Below, piece after piece: positions 40,988 through 49,273 of a stretch of DNA of 64,000 nt. The notes under the pieces were generated by a model. The model saw only the letters and a list, made by a program, of their open reading frames with translations. It did not search any database and was not told the origin of the DNA. The number at the start of each line of letters is the position of its first letter. Position 1 is the first letter of the stretch. The stretch spans positions 1-64,000 of the forward strand of contig CAYWYS010000015.1 in NCBI GenBank assembly GCA_964462675.1. Reading direction: 5' to 3'. Position numbers and translations under genes: made by a program. Origin of the DNA: XN24 sp964462675 (GTDB lineage Bacteria > Pseudomonadota > Gammaproteobacteria > Steroidobacterales > XN24).

Positions 40988-41062
40988 GGGCCGGGACATC
41001 ACAGGCCCGCCGAGCGAGATAAGACTTCCCGAGCAAGGCGGGCCTGTGATGGCGCGGTCCCG
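40988..41062 (-). repeat. structured hairpin element, copy B
   Basis: Outer stem GGGGCCG/CGGTCCC (one G-T pair; 40988-40994 with 41056-41062), a 3/3 internal loop, a perfect 15-bp inner stem CATCACAGGCCCGCC/GGCGGGCCTGTGATG (40998-41012 with 41038-41052) and a 25-base loop containing GACTTCCCGAG (41024-41034), the exact reverse complement of the loop core of copy A. The GGCCGGGACAT next to the stem is also shared with copy A. Confidence 0.8.
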
Positions 41063-41114
41063 CGGACCCACGGCGGTCCGGCCCCGCGCTCACGCAGTCC
41101 CGCACACCCCGCGG

Positions 41115-44100
41115 TCAATGGAAGTCCCGCGAGCGGACATCGAGCGCGCCGAGCAGCGCGCTGCGGTCGGCCATCCGCTCGGCGACGAGATGCACGACCG
41201 GCCCCTCGCGCTGGACCTGGCCGGCGACCTCGAGCAGGCGGGCGCCGAGCAGCGGGCGCCGCCAGGCCTCGGCGACCGTCTTCCAGACGATGACGTTGAC
41301 CTGCCCCGTCTCGTCCTCCAGCGTCGCGAACACCACCCCCTTGGCGCTGCCGGGACGCTGCCGGTTGATGACGATACCGGCGAATGCAGCGCGAACCCCG
41401 TGCGGCGCGGCGTTCAACTCGCTGGCGCTGACCAGGCCGTCGTCCGCCAGCCGGCCCCTGAGCAGCGCCAGCGGATGGCGCCCGAGCGTCAGCCCCGTGC
41501 TCCGGTAATCCGCGGCGATCTCCCGTCCTTCCGTGGGCGCCCGCAACAGCGGCAGGCCCTCGCGGATGCACGTGCCCTCGAGCAGTGGCAGCGCCGGCTC
41601 CACGCCGGCCACGGCCCAGCCGGCCCGATGCCGGTGGCCGGCCAGCGCCGCCAGTGCGCCGGCCCGCGCCAGCGCGGCGAGGTCGCCCCGATCCAGCCGG
41701 GCGCGACGCGCCAGGTCATCGACGCTCTCGAAAGGGCTCGCCCGGCGCGCGGCGACGAGCCGTTCGCCGCCGCCCGCGGACAGGTCGGCCGCCAGCCGCA
41801 GTCCGAGGCGCACCGCCGGCGCATCGTCGTCGCGCCGTTCCAGCGTGCAGTCCCAGTCGCTGGCCAGCGCGTCCACCGGGCGCACTTCGACGCCGTGGCG
41901 GCGCGCGTCCTGCACCAGCTGCGACGGCGCATAGAAGCCCATCGGCTGGCTGTTGATCAGCGCGCTCAGGAAGGCGGCCGGCTCATGGCACTTCAGCCAG
42001 GCCGAGACATAGACCAGCAGCGCGAAGCTCGCGGAGTGCGACTCGGGGAAGCCGTACTCGCCGAAGCCCATGATCTGCTGGAAGATGCGCCGCGCGAACT
42101 CCGCCGCATAACCGCGCTGCTGCATCCCCTCGATGAGGCGCTGCTCGAACGGCCCGAGCCCGCCCTTGCGCCGCCAGGCTGCCATCGCGCGGCGCAGCTG
42201 GTCGGCCTCGCCCGCGCTGAAGCCGGCCGCAACGATCGCCAGCTGCATGACCTGTTCCTGGAAGATCGGCACGCCGAGGGTGCGCGCCAGCACCTGGCGC
42301 ACTTCCTCGCTCGGGTAGCTGACCGGCTCCTGGCCGTTCCGGCGCCTGAGATACGGATGCACCATGTCGCCCTGGATCGGGCCGGGACGGATGATCGCCA
42401 CCTCGATGACCAGGTCGTAGTAGCAGCGTGGGCGCATGCGCGGCAGCATCGCCATCTGCGCGCGCGACTCGATCTGGAACACGCCCATGGTGTCGGCCGC
42501 CGAGATCATCTCGTAGACCGCCGGGTCCTCGGCCGGCACCGTCGCCAGCGTCCAGCGCCGCCCGCGGAAGCGCTCGACCAGCTCGAAGGCGCGCCGGATC
42601 GCGCTCAGCATGCCGAGCCCGAGCACGTCGACCTTGATCATGCCCACCGCGTCGAGATCGTCCTTGTCCCACTGGATCACGGTGCGCTCCGGCATCGCGG
42701 CGCTCTCGATCGGCACCAGTTCCTCGAGCAGATGGTCGGCGATGACGAAACCGCCGACGTGCTGCGACAGGTGCCGGGGGAAACCGATCAGCTCGCCGGC
42801 CAGCTCGATCAGCAGCGTGATCAGCGGGTTGCCGGGATCGAAACCGACATCGCGGATCCGCTCCGGTGAAATCGCCGACTTGCCGTCCCACCACTGCATC
42901 GACTTCGCCAGCGTGTCGACCTGCAGCGGCGCGAGGCCGAGCGCCTTGGCGGCGTCGCGAATCGCGCTGCGCGGCCGGTAGCGAATCACGGTTGCGGCCA
43001 ACGCCGCGCGCTGCCGGCCGTATTTCGCGTAGATGTACTGGATGACTTCCTCACGTCGCTCGTGCTCGAAATCCACGTCGATGTCCGGCGGCTCGTTGCG
43101 CTCCTTCGAGATGAAGCGCTCGAACAGCACCGACATGCGCGCCGGGTCCACTTCGGTGATGCCGAGGCAGAAGCACACCGCCGAGTTGGCCGCCGAGCCG
43201 CGGCCCTGGCAGAGAATCCCGAGGCTGCGCGCATGGCTGACGATGTCGTGCACGGTCAGGAAATACGCCTCGTAGCCGAGCTCGCCGATCAGCGCGAGCT
43301 CGCGGCGCACGGTGTGCTCGACTGCCGCGGGCGCGCCCGCCGGCCAGCGCCGCGCCATGCCCTCCGCCGTCAGCCTTGCCAGCCATGAGGACGGCGTCTC
43401 GCCCGCGGGCACGAGCTCGGCCGGGTAGCGCCAGTCGAGCTCGTCGAGCGTGAAGCTGCAGCGCCGCGCGATCTGCGCGCTGGCCTCGAGCAGGGCTGCG
43501 GGATAGAGCCCGGCAAGCCGCGCGCGGCTGCGCAGGTGGCGCTCGCCGTTCGGGAACAGCCGCCGCCCGAGGGCGTGCAGCGGCGTGGTCAGCCTGATGG
43601 CCGTCAACAGGTCCTGCAGCCGGCGCCGCTCGTGGGTGTGCATATGAACGTCGCCGGCGGCCACCCGCGGCAGCCCGAGCGCCTCGCCGAGCGCCTCGAG
43701 CGTCGCAAGGCGCGCGGCGTCGCGCCCGCCCGCAAACAGCTCGACCGCCAGCCAGGCGCGCCCCGGAAAGCGCGCCGCCAGCCAGCGGCCCTCGTTGTCG
43801 AGCGGCGTCTCGCCCGGCAGCCAGAGCGCCAGGCAGCCGGGCAGGCCGTCCTCGAGATCGGCACGGACCAGCCGGTACTCGCCCTTCGGCGCCGCGCGCC
43901 GGCCGCGGGTGATCAGCCGGCACAGCCGTCCATAGCCGTCCCGATCGGTCGCCAGCAGCACGAGCCGCAGGCCGTCCTCGAGGCGCAGCTCGCTGCCGAT
44001 GATCAGCTTCAGGCCGCACTCGCGCGCCGCCTCCCAGGCGCGCACCACGCCGGCGACCGAGCACTCGTCGGTCAGCGCGAGCGCCTCGTAGGCGAGCCGT

Positions 44101-44195
44101 GCGGCGTGCTCGACGAGCTCCGCGGGGTGGGACGCCCCCCTCAGGAAACTGAAGTTGGAAAGGCAGTGCAGCTCCGCGTAGGCCGGGGCGCTCAT
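41115..44195 (-). CDS. dnaE2: error-prone DNA polymerase DnaE2 (ImuC)
   Basis: A 1026-residue C-family polymerase, the catalytic part of the ImuA-ImuB-DnaE2 translesion mutasome. The N-terminal PHP domain starts YAELHCLSNFSFLRGASHPAELVEHA. The catalytic aspartates are in PPDIDVDFEHERR, with GRGSAANSAVCFCLG before it, and an OB fold (FAGIVINRQRPGSAKGVVFATLEDETGQVN) lies near the C-terminus. The usual length is about 1000-1080. ATG 44195 overlaps the imuB stop (ATGA). It is the last gene of a lexA-led operon, so it should be SOS-induced. Confidence 0.96.
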   Translation of the reverse strand: MSAPAYAELHCLSNFSFLRGASHPAELVEHAARLAYEALALTDECSVAGVVRAWEAARECGLKLIIGSELRLEDGLRLVLLATDRDGYGRLCRLITRGRRAAPKGEYRLVRADLEDGLPGCLALWLPGETPLDNEGRWLAARFPGRAWLAVELFAGGRDAARLATLEALGEALGLPRVAAGDVHMHTHERRRLQDLLTAIRLTTPLHALGRRLFPNGERHLRSRARLAGLYPAALLEASAQIARRCSFTLDELDWRYPAELVPAGETPSSWLARLTAEGMARRWPAGAPAAVEHTVRRELALIGELGYEAYFLTVHDIVSHARSLGILCQGRGSAANSAVCFCLGITEVDPARMSVLFERFISKERNEPPDIDVDFEHERREEVIQYIYAKYGRQRAALAATVIRYRPRSAIRDAAKALGLAPLQVDTLAKSMQWWDGKSAISPERIRDVGFDPGNPLITLLIELAGELIGFPRHLSQHVGGFVIADHLLEELVPIESAAMPERTVIQWDKDDLDAVGMIKVDVLGLGMLSAIRRAFELVERFRGRRWTLATVPAEDPAVYEMISAADTMGVFQIESRAQMAMLPRMRPRCYYDLVIEVAIIRPGPIQGDMVHPYLRRRNGQEPVSYPSEEVRQVLARTLGVPIFQEQVMQLAIVAAGFSAGEADQLRRAMAAWRRKGGLGPFEQRLIEGMQQRGYAAEFARRIFQQIMGFGEYGFPESHSASFALLVYVSAWLKCHEPAAFLSALINSQPMGFYAPSQLVQDARRHGVEVRPVDALASDWDCTLERRDDDAPAVRLGLRLAADLSAGGGERLVAARRASPFESVDDLARRARLDRGDLAALARAGALAALAGHRHRAGWAVAGVEPALPLLEGTCIREGLPLLRAPTEGREIAADYRSTGLTLGRHPLALLRGRLADDGLVSASELNAAPHGVRAAFAGIVINRQRPGSAKGVVFATLEDETGQVNVIVWKTVAEAWRRPLLGARLLEVAGQVQREGPVVHLVAERMADRSALLGALDVRSRDFH

Positions 44196-45736
44196 CCGAA
44201 GACGCCGTGCAGGAACCAGCGCCGCTCGTCCGCGCCTCCGGCCCCGGCCGGTGACAGCTCGAAAATCCACAGGCGCACGCCGGCGGTGGTCCTGGCGATC
44301 CAGTAATCCCGCGCGATCTCGTGTCCGTCCCACCAGCCGCTCTCGAGCCGCTCCGGCCCGCTCTCGATCAGCAATACCCCGTCGAGCCAGGGCCGGCCGT
44401 CGCGACACGCCAGCGGGCGCGGCGATGCGAGCAACCAGGTCGGCCGCGCGCGCTCCGGCGGCGCGATGCACCCGCCATAACCCGAGCCCGGCTCCGCGAC
44501 CCGCCAGGCGTGCTCCGGGCGATGCTCGTCCAGCAGGCACAGTCCGTGCACGGCCTCCCGGCCGAGCCGTGCCCGCAGCCGCTCGACGAGCCGCAAGCCG
44601 GCCGTCGTGCCGGATGTATCGCCGAACAGGCCGACGACCGCGGGATCGAAGGCCTCGCCAGGCTCCGCTTCGAGCGTGATGCTGATGACCGGTGCGGGCA
44701 GCGCGAGACGCTCGAGGCGCGCGGCGAACAGGGCGTCGAAATGGGCGGCCTCGAGGGCGGGACTGGCCAGCCCGAGCACCAGCCCGGTCGCGGGATGCCG
44801 CAGGTGCCCGAGCCTGACGACGAGTTGCCCGACCGCGCGCTGGTGGGCGCGCAGGAAACCCTCGAGCTCGGCACACAGGCAGCTCATTGCCCGCGCCAGG
44901 CGCGCCGTGTCGGTGGTCTCCGCGGACAGCTCGAGCTCGCCGCGGTAGCGTGGCGGCGGCCGGAACGCCTGGCGCGGATCGGGCAGCCGCCCGAGCGCCC
45001 GGTCGAGATCGGCGAGCGGCCCCCTGCCGAGCCGGCGCGCGAAGCCGTCGCGCGGCAATCGCAGGCAGTCGGCCAGCGACTCGATACCGAGGCTGCGCAG
45101 CATCGCCAGCGTGTTCCCGGGCCAGTCGGTCACCGTCGGCCGCAGCCGGCCGATCCGGCTGGCCAGCAGCGCGGGATCGGTCACGGCCTCGGCATCCGCC
45201 GCCCGGGCGAGCCACGCGGCCGCCAGCGGCGTCGGCGCCACCGCCTCGAGGCAGTGGTGGCCGGTGGCATGCAGCGCGTCGCGCACCCGCCGGCGCAGTG
45301 CCTCGAGGCCGCCGAACAGCCGCAGGCTGCCGCGAATTTCCAGCAGCAGGGCGTCCGGCGGCACGAGGCTGACGAACGACGTGAACGCGCCGGCCCAGGC
45401 GCCGAGACGGGCCAGCGCCGCGCGCTCGGCGAGCTCGTCACGCGCCAGCACGCCGAGACCCGGGCAGAGCGCGAGCGCAGCGTTCAGCGACAGGCCGGGG
45501 GCCACGCCGGCTTCCGCGGCCGGCTCGCTGGCCTGCACCACGCGGCCCTCCCGGTCGACGATGATCCGCGCGTCCTCGTCGGCGCCTGCGCCGCTGCGCA
45601 CCTCGAGCGGCAGGCGCGGCAGCCACAGGCAGAGCCACAGTGGCGCCACCAGAGTTCGTCCCGCCGCGTGCCCGGCCGGTAAGGGCTGCCGCTGCCCGGG
45701 AGAATCCGGGCGCAACCGCGCGGCCGTGCCGTTCAT
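44192..45736 (-). CDS. imuB: Y-family polymerase-like protein ImuB
   Basis: A 514-residue ImuB (DinP-like). It keeps the Y-family fold but has no catalytic aspartates: the N-terminal motif reads LWLCLWLPRLPLEV instead of a DMDxFFA motif. ImuB is a non-catalytic hub that binds the beta clamp, ImuA and DnaE2. Typical segments are ARIIVDREGRVVQASEPAAEAGVAPGLSLNAALALCP and GRGYGG-like GSGYGG near the end. ATG 45736 overlaps the imuA stop and the gene end overlaps dnaE2. The first 30 residues before LWLCLWLP are longer than usual, so a later start is possible. Confidence 0.93.
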   Translation of the reverse strand: MNGTAARLRPDSPGQRQPLPAGHAAGRTLVAPLWLCLWLPRLPLEVRSGAGADEDARIIVDREGRVVQASEPAAEAGVAPGLSLNAALALCPGLGVLARDELAERAALARLGAWAGAFTSFVSLVPPDALLLEIRGSLRLFGGLEALRRRVRDALHATGHHCLEAVAPTPLAAAWLARAADAEAVTDPALLASRIGRLRPTVTDWPGNTLAMLRSLGIESLADCLRLPRDGFARRLGRGPLADLDRALGRLPDPRQAFRPPPRYRGELELSAETTDTARLARAMSCLCAELEGFLRAHQRAVGQLVVRLGHLRHPATGLVLGLASPALEAAHFDALFAARLERLALPAPVISITLEAEPGEAFDPAVVGLFGDTSGTTAGLRLVERLRARLGREAVHGLCLLDEHRPEHAWRVAEPGSGYGGCIAPPERARPTWLLASPRPLACRDGRPWLDGVLLIESGPERLESGWWDGHEIARDYWIARTTAGVRLWIFELSPAGAGGADERRWFLHGVFG

Positions 45737-46368
45737 CGGCTGCGCAGGGCAGCGATCGGCAACGCTCCCGATGCACCGCCGCGATGCTTGACCAGGCGCA
45801 GGCATGCGCCGTCGACGCCGGTCTCCAGGCTGAGCCGCAACGCGGCCGGGGATGGCGCGGCAAGCGCCGCCGGGGGACGGAACAGGACCAGCGGCAGGCG
45901 GCCGTTCTCTGCAGCGAGCTGCAGGCGCCGCAACTGGCGCCCGTCGGCGCGCTGCACCCAGGCCAGCACGGCCCGGCAACCACCCGACTGCAGGGCCTGC
46001 TCGGCCGCCCACAGCGCGTCCGCATCGTCGCGGGCACGCACCAGCAGCACCCGGCCGAGCTCGAGGCCGGCCGCCGCAAGCGCCGGCGCATACGGCAGGA
46101 ACGGCGGCGAAATCCATGCGATCCAGCCTGCGGCACGCTCACGCTGGTCGCTGGAGAGCCGCGCCAGCAACGGCATGAACAGCCCGAGCTCGCCGCTGCC
46201 CCAGCGCTCGACCGCGATCTCGACGAGCATCGCGGCCGGCCAGCCGCCGCCGGGCAGCAGCGCATCGAGCGACGGATGGCCGCTCGGCAGCGTCGGCCAG
46301 TGGCGCTCCCGGCGCCCGGCCCGCCAGAGCCGCGGGTCATCCAGCAACTCGCGCAAGCCTTGCGTCAT
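45733..46368 (-). CDS. imuA: ImuA, SOS mutasome accessory protein
   Basis: A 211-residue RecA/SulA-like protein of the ImuA family. It shows LPSGHPSLDALLPGGGWPAAMLVEI, the RecA-core-like entry found in ImuA without a full Walker A, then GWIAWISPPFLPYAPALAAAGLELGRVLLVRA, a family signature. ImuA interacts with ImuB and RecA in translesion synthesis. It lies between lexA and imuB with TGATG and ATGA overlaps on both sides. Confidence 0.92.
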   Translation of the reverse strand: MTQGLRELLDDPRLWRAGRRERHWPTLPSGHPSLDALLPGGGWPAAMLVEIAVERWGSGELGLFMPLLARLSSDQRERAAGWIAWISPPFLPYAPALAAAGLELGRVLLVRARDDADALWAAEQALQSGGCRAVLAWVQRADGRQLRRLQLAAENGRLPLVLFRPPAALAAPSPAALRLSLETGVDGACLRLVKHRGGASGALPIAALRSR

Positions 46369-46991
46369 CAGGCGCGCTGCGCGAGATCCTTGCGCACGAC
46401 GCCGACGACGACGCCCTCGATAATGACGACCTGCCGGTCGAGATCGACGCGGATCGGTTCGAAGTCGGCATTCTCCGGCAGCAGCCAGACGATCTTGCCC
46501 TCCTGCCGATAGCGCTTCACGGTGACCTCGTCGTCGAGCCGGGCGACGACGATCTGCCGGCTGCGCACTTCCGGCGTGCGATGCACCGCGACCAGGTCGC
46601 CGTCGAGAATGCCGGCATCCTTCATGCTCATGCCGTGGACCTGCAGCAGGTAATGCGGCCGCGGCCGGAACAATGCCGGGTCGATCTGGTAGCGGCCCTG
46701 GATGTTCTCCTCGGCAAGGATCGGGCGTCCCGCCGCGACTCGCCCGACCAGCGGCAGGCCGGCGGCTTCGCGCGGCGATTCCTTGAGCCGGATGCCGCGC
46801 GACGCGCCCGGCACCAGTTCGATGACGCCCTTGCGGGCCAGCGCCCGCAGGTGCTCCTCGGCGGCGTTCGCGGAACGGAAGCCGAGCGCCGTGGCAATCT
46901 CCGCCCGGGTCGGGGGCATGCCGGATTCCTCGATGATCTCGCGCAGCAGGTCGAGAACCTGGCGCTGTCGCGCGGTAAGCTTGTCTCGCAT
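46368..46991 (-). CDS. lexA: LexA repressor
   Basis: A 207-residue SOS repressor. The N-terminal winged helix (1-70) starts MRDKLTARQRQVLDLLREIIEESGMPPTRAEIA. The self-cleavage bond is Ala87-Gly88, and the catalytic Ser122 (GMSMKD) and Lys159 (VTVKRY) are in place. Its stop overlaps the imuA start (TGATG), so LexA represses its own mutasome operon. A promoter with an SOS-like box lies 31-63 bp upstream. Confidence 0.97.
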   Translation of the reverse strand: MRDKLTARQRQVLDLLREIIEESGMPPTRAEIATALGFRSANAAEEHLRALARKGVIELVPGASRGIRLKESPREAAGLPLVGRVAAGRPILAEENIQGRYQIDPALFRPRPHYLLQVHGMSMKDAGILDGDLVAVHRTPEVRSRQIVVARLDDEVTVKRYRQEGKIVWLLPENADFEPIRVDLDRQVVIIEGVVVGVVRKDLAQRA

Positions 46992-47021
46992 GTCCGGATA
47001 CCCTGTGAGGATGAACAGTAC

Positions 47022-47054
47022 ATGCGATTATATACAGCCATGCAGCGCGGGCAA
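47022..47054 (-). promoter_or_regulatory. lexA promoter with overlapping SOS-like box
   Basis: On the minus strand TTGCCC (47054-47049) and a perfect TATAAT (47032-47027) are 16 bp apart. The -10 box lies within ATGCGATTATATACAG (plus strand 47022-47037). That sequence has a perfect E. coli LexA half-site, ATATACAG, and a degraded other half. The placement fits autoregulation, but the box is imperfect and the lineage may use a different LexA motif. Confidence 0.55.
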
Positions 47055-47112
47055 CCCCCCCTCCCGGCGACGGCAGCGAATGTGAGTCGTTGCTTATAAG
47101 AATGCTAGCTGC

Positions 47113-47141
47113 TTGATTACAAAAGCTGCATTCTGTAAATT
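47113..47141 (+). promoter_or_regulatory. promoter of the Lpp-like gene
   Basis: TTGATT (47113-47118) and TAAATT (47136-47141) with a 17-bp spacer sit in an AT-rich stretch 88 bp before the gene, as expected for a highly expressed lipoprotein. Confidence 0.5.
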
Positions 47142-47228
47142 AGCGGGGCGATTATGCTGCGGCAGAACGATTCCGCCGCTTTCCCGCATGCGAAAAGAAC
47201 CATCGTGATCACCAGGGGATTTAAATCC

Positions 47229-47531
47229 ATGAAGAAGAACTTCCTGTATGTCGGCGTTGCCGTCGTTGCGCTCGGCGTGATGAGCGGTTGCGCCACCCAG
47301 AGGGACATCGACGCCGTACGCACCACGGCCGAGACCGCCCTGAACGAGGCGCGCGCCGCCGCCACCACCGCTGCCGCCGCGAATGCCGGCGCGGAAGAAG
47401 CCAAGCGCGTTGCGACCAACGCCCAGAACACCGCCAATCGTGCCGCCCAGGCTGCCAGCGAGGCCCAGGCCTGCTGCGCCGCGAACACGGATCGCATCGA
47501 GCGGATGTTCCAGCGCTCCATGTCCAAGTAA
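47229..47531 (+). CDS. Lpp/OprI-like alanine-zipper lipoprotein
   Basis: A 100-residue lipoprotein. The signal peptide MKKNFLYVGVAVVALGVMSG ends at the lipobox Cys21, followed by a long Ala-rich coiled coil (about 25-85: AETALNEARAAATTAAAANA and so on). The ending RIERMFQRSMSK closes with Lys, as in Braun lipoprotein, where that Lys is joined to peptidoglycan. The layout matches Pseudomonas OprI. An odd CC pair sits near residues 83-84. It is followed by a strong terminator and by a convergent L,D-transpeptidase, the enzyme class that makes the Lpp-peptidoglycan bond. Confidence 0.88.
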   Translation: MKKNFLYVGVAVVALGVMSGCATQRDIDAVRTTAETALNEARAAATTAAAANAGAEEAKRVATNAQNTANRAAQAASEAQACCAANTDRIERMFQRSMSK

Positions 47532-47549
47532 GGACCGGATCGCTCCAGT

Positions 47550-47579
47550 AAAAAGGCCGCAGCAAGCTGCGGCCTTTTT
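47550..47579 (+). terminator. rho-independent terminator of the Lpp-like gene
   Basis: AAAAAGGCCGCAGC pairs over 14 bp with GCTGCGGCCTTTTT around AA, followed by CTTT. It is strong and bidirectional in shape, serving the lipoprotein gene and possibly the minus-strand transpeptidase. Confidence 0.93.
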
Positions 47580-47583
47580 CTTT

Positions 47584-47618
47584 ACGGGGGACACTGCTCT
47601 GCGAGCAGTGTCCCCCGT
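47584..47618. repeat. 16-bp perfect hairpin after the terminator
   Basis: ACGGGGGACACTGCTC pairs perfectly with GAGCAGTGTCCCCCGT around TGC, squeezed between the lipoprotein terminator and the transpeptidase stop at 47621. It looks like a REP-type or terminator element for the minus strand, but no T-run follows. Confidence 0.7.
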
Positions 47619-47620
47619 GT

Positions 47621-48559
47621 CTACTGGCTTGCCACCGTCACCCTGCGGACCGGCACCTCGGTCGGCACGCCGGTTGCGGCTGCGAAAATCGCGTCCGCCC
47701 GCGGCCAGTCGATCTCGATGTCGTGACCCTCCGCGGCTTCCCGGAGCAGGCTCGTGAAGCGCATCCGCAGCTGCGATTCGCTCTCTTCCTCGAGCGGCGG
47801 ATGCACCTCGACATAGAGCGTGTCCGCGGCCCAGCCGACCTTGATCGGCTCGCTCATGATGCGCACCGCCGTGCCGACGTCGACCAGCGGAAACAGCTGC
47901 TCGATGTGCTCCGGGAACATGCGGATGCACCCGGAGGTCACGCGCATGCCGACGCCGTCCGGATTGTTGGTGCCGTGAATCAGGTACGAAGTGAGGTTCA
48001 GGCGCATCGCGTAGGCGCCGAGCGGATTGTCGGGCCCCGGCGGCACGACGCGCGGCAGGATGCTGCCACGCGCGGCGTGGTCGCGCCGGATCGACTCCGG
48101 CGGATACCAGGACGGGTTCTTGGCCTTGCTGATGACGCGGTGCTCACCGATCGGCGTGTTCCAGTCCATCTTGCCGATGCTGATCGGATAGGTGATGACC
48201 TGCGCGCGCTCACCCTTCTTCGGCTTCGGGAAATAATACAAGCGGTATTCGGGCAGGTTGATGACCACGCCGCTGCGCGGACCGGGCGGCAGCACGTAGC
48301 GCGTCGGCAGCAGCAGGCGGGTGCCGTCGCCGGGAATCCAGGTATCGACGCCGGGATTGGCGCGTTGCACCTCATGGTAGCCGACGCTGTAGTCGCGGGC
48401 CACGTCGAGCAGCGTGTCCTGGTAACGCGTATGCACCCAGACCGGCACGCCGACCAGGTCGGTGCCCTCCGGCGGCAGGATGAAGGTCGCCGCCCCGGCG
48501 CCGCTGCTCAGCAGGAGCGCGGCGAACGGCAGCAACCGGGATCGAAACTTGGACATCAT
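47621..48559 (-). CDS. L,D-transpeptidase (YkuD domain, LysM)
   Basis: A 312-residue periplasmic enzyme of the ErfK/YbiS/YcfS/YnhG group. It has a signal peptide (1-23), a LysM-like peptidoglycan-binding region (about 42-90: YQDTLLDVARDYSVGYHEVQRANPGVDTWIPG) and the YkuD catalytic domain with His195 in HGTN and Cys211 in SGCIRM. Such enzymes link Lpp to meso-diaminopimelate in peptidoglycan, or make 3-3 cross-links. The convergent neighbour is an Lpp-like lipoprotein ending in Lys, which points to the first role. The N-terminus could begin at either of two adjacent ATGs. Confidence 0.92.
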   Translation of the reverse strand: MMSKFRSRLLPFAALLLSSGAGAATFILPPEGTDLVGVPVWVHTRYQDTLLDVARDYSVGYHEVQRANPGVDTWIPGDGTRLLLPTRYVLPPGPRSGVVINLPEYRLYYFPKPKKGERAQVITYPISIGKMDWNTPIGEHRVISKAKNPSWYPPESIRRDHAARGSILPRVVPPGPDNPLGAYAMRLNLTSYLIHGTNNPDGVGMRVTSGCIRMFPEHIEQLFPLVDVGTAVRIMSEPIKVGWAADTLYVEVHPPLEEESESQLRMRFTSLLREAAEGHDIEIDWPRADAIFAAATGVPTEVPVRRVTVASQ

Positions 48560-48704
48560 GCAGTCATTCCAATGCGGACCATCGGCGAGTCCGCCGCCAT
48601 TTTACCCGGCATTGGCCCGGCGGGCACCCGCGGGCGCCAAAATGAGCTGTTGACGCTCCCGCAACCGACCCTTAGGCTTCCCGCACCACCTGTCGGAGCC
48701 CGTG

Positions 48705-49262
48705 ATGAGCCTCAAGATCACTTTCGACCTGAGCCCGAACGACGTGCGCCATTTTCGCGAGGCGATGCGCAAGGCTCGGCGCACGGTCCGCGACGCCGAC
48801 GACGCGGACATCATCGAAGCGGCGCGGGCGATGTTCAAGGATGTCGGCGCCGCGCGCGTGCCGGTCTACGTCCGCGAGCGCATCGACCGGCTGCAGGCGA
48901 TGGTCGACATGGTCGAGGACAAGGAATGGCGGATCACCCGCAGCGAGCAGGAACGCGTGCTCGCCGCGCTGGTCTATTTTTGCGACCCCGAGGACCTGAT
49001 CCCTGACGACATCCCGGGCCTCGGTTTCCTCGACGACGCGATCATGGTCGAACTGGCGACCCGCGAGCTGAAGCACGAGATCGAGGCTTACCAGGACTTC
49101 TGCGCCTATCGCAGCAAGTACGACACCAGCTTCCACCTGCGGCGCGATCCGGCGGTGCGGGCGCGCAAGCTGAAGGACCGCCAAGAACAACTGCGCGAAC
49201 GCGCGGCGCGCCGCCGCGAGCGTGACATTGCCGAGGACAGCCCCGCAAAGCGCACGCTCTAG
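48705..49262 (+). CDS. DUF1232 (YkvA-like) protein
   Basis: A 185-residue protein with a DUF1232-type core (about 75-125: VLAALVYFCDPEDLIPDDIPGLGFLDDAIMVELA) in a largely helical, charged protein. It has no signal or membrane segment strong enough to place it. The C-terminal 40 residues are very Arg/Lys/Glu-rich. GGAG six bases before ATG 48705 supports that start over GTG 48702. It is followed after 11 bp by a ParA gene, probably co-transcribed. The function is unknown. Confidence 0.75.
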   Translation: MSLKITFDLSPNDVRHFREAMRKARRTVRDADDADIIEAARAMFKDVGAARVPVYVRERIDRLQAMVDMVEDKEWRITRSEQERVLAALVYFCDPEDLIPDDIPGLGFLDDAIMVELATRELKHEIEAYQDFCAYRSKYDTSFHLRRDPAVRARKLKDRQEQLRERAARRRERDIAEDSPAKRTL

Positions 49263-49273
49263 GTCAGGATCCG

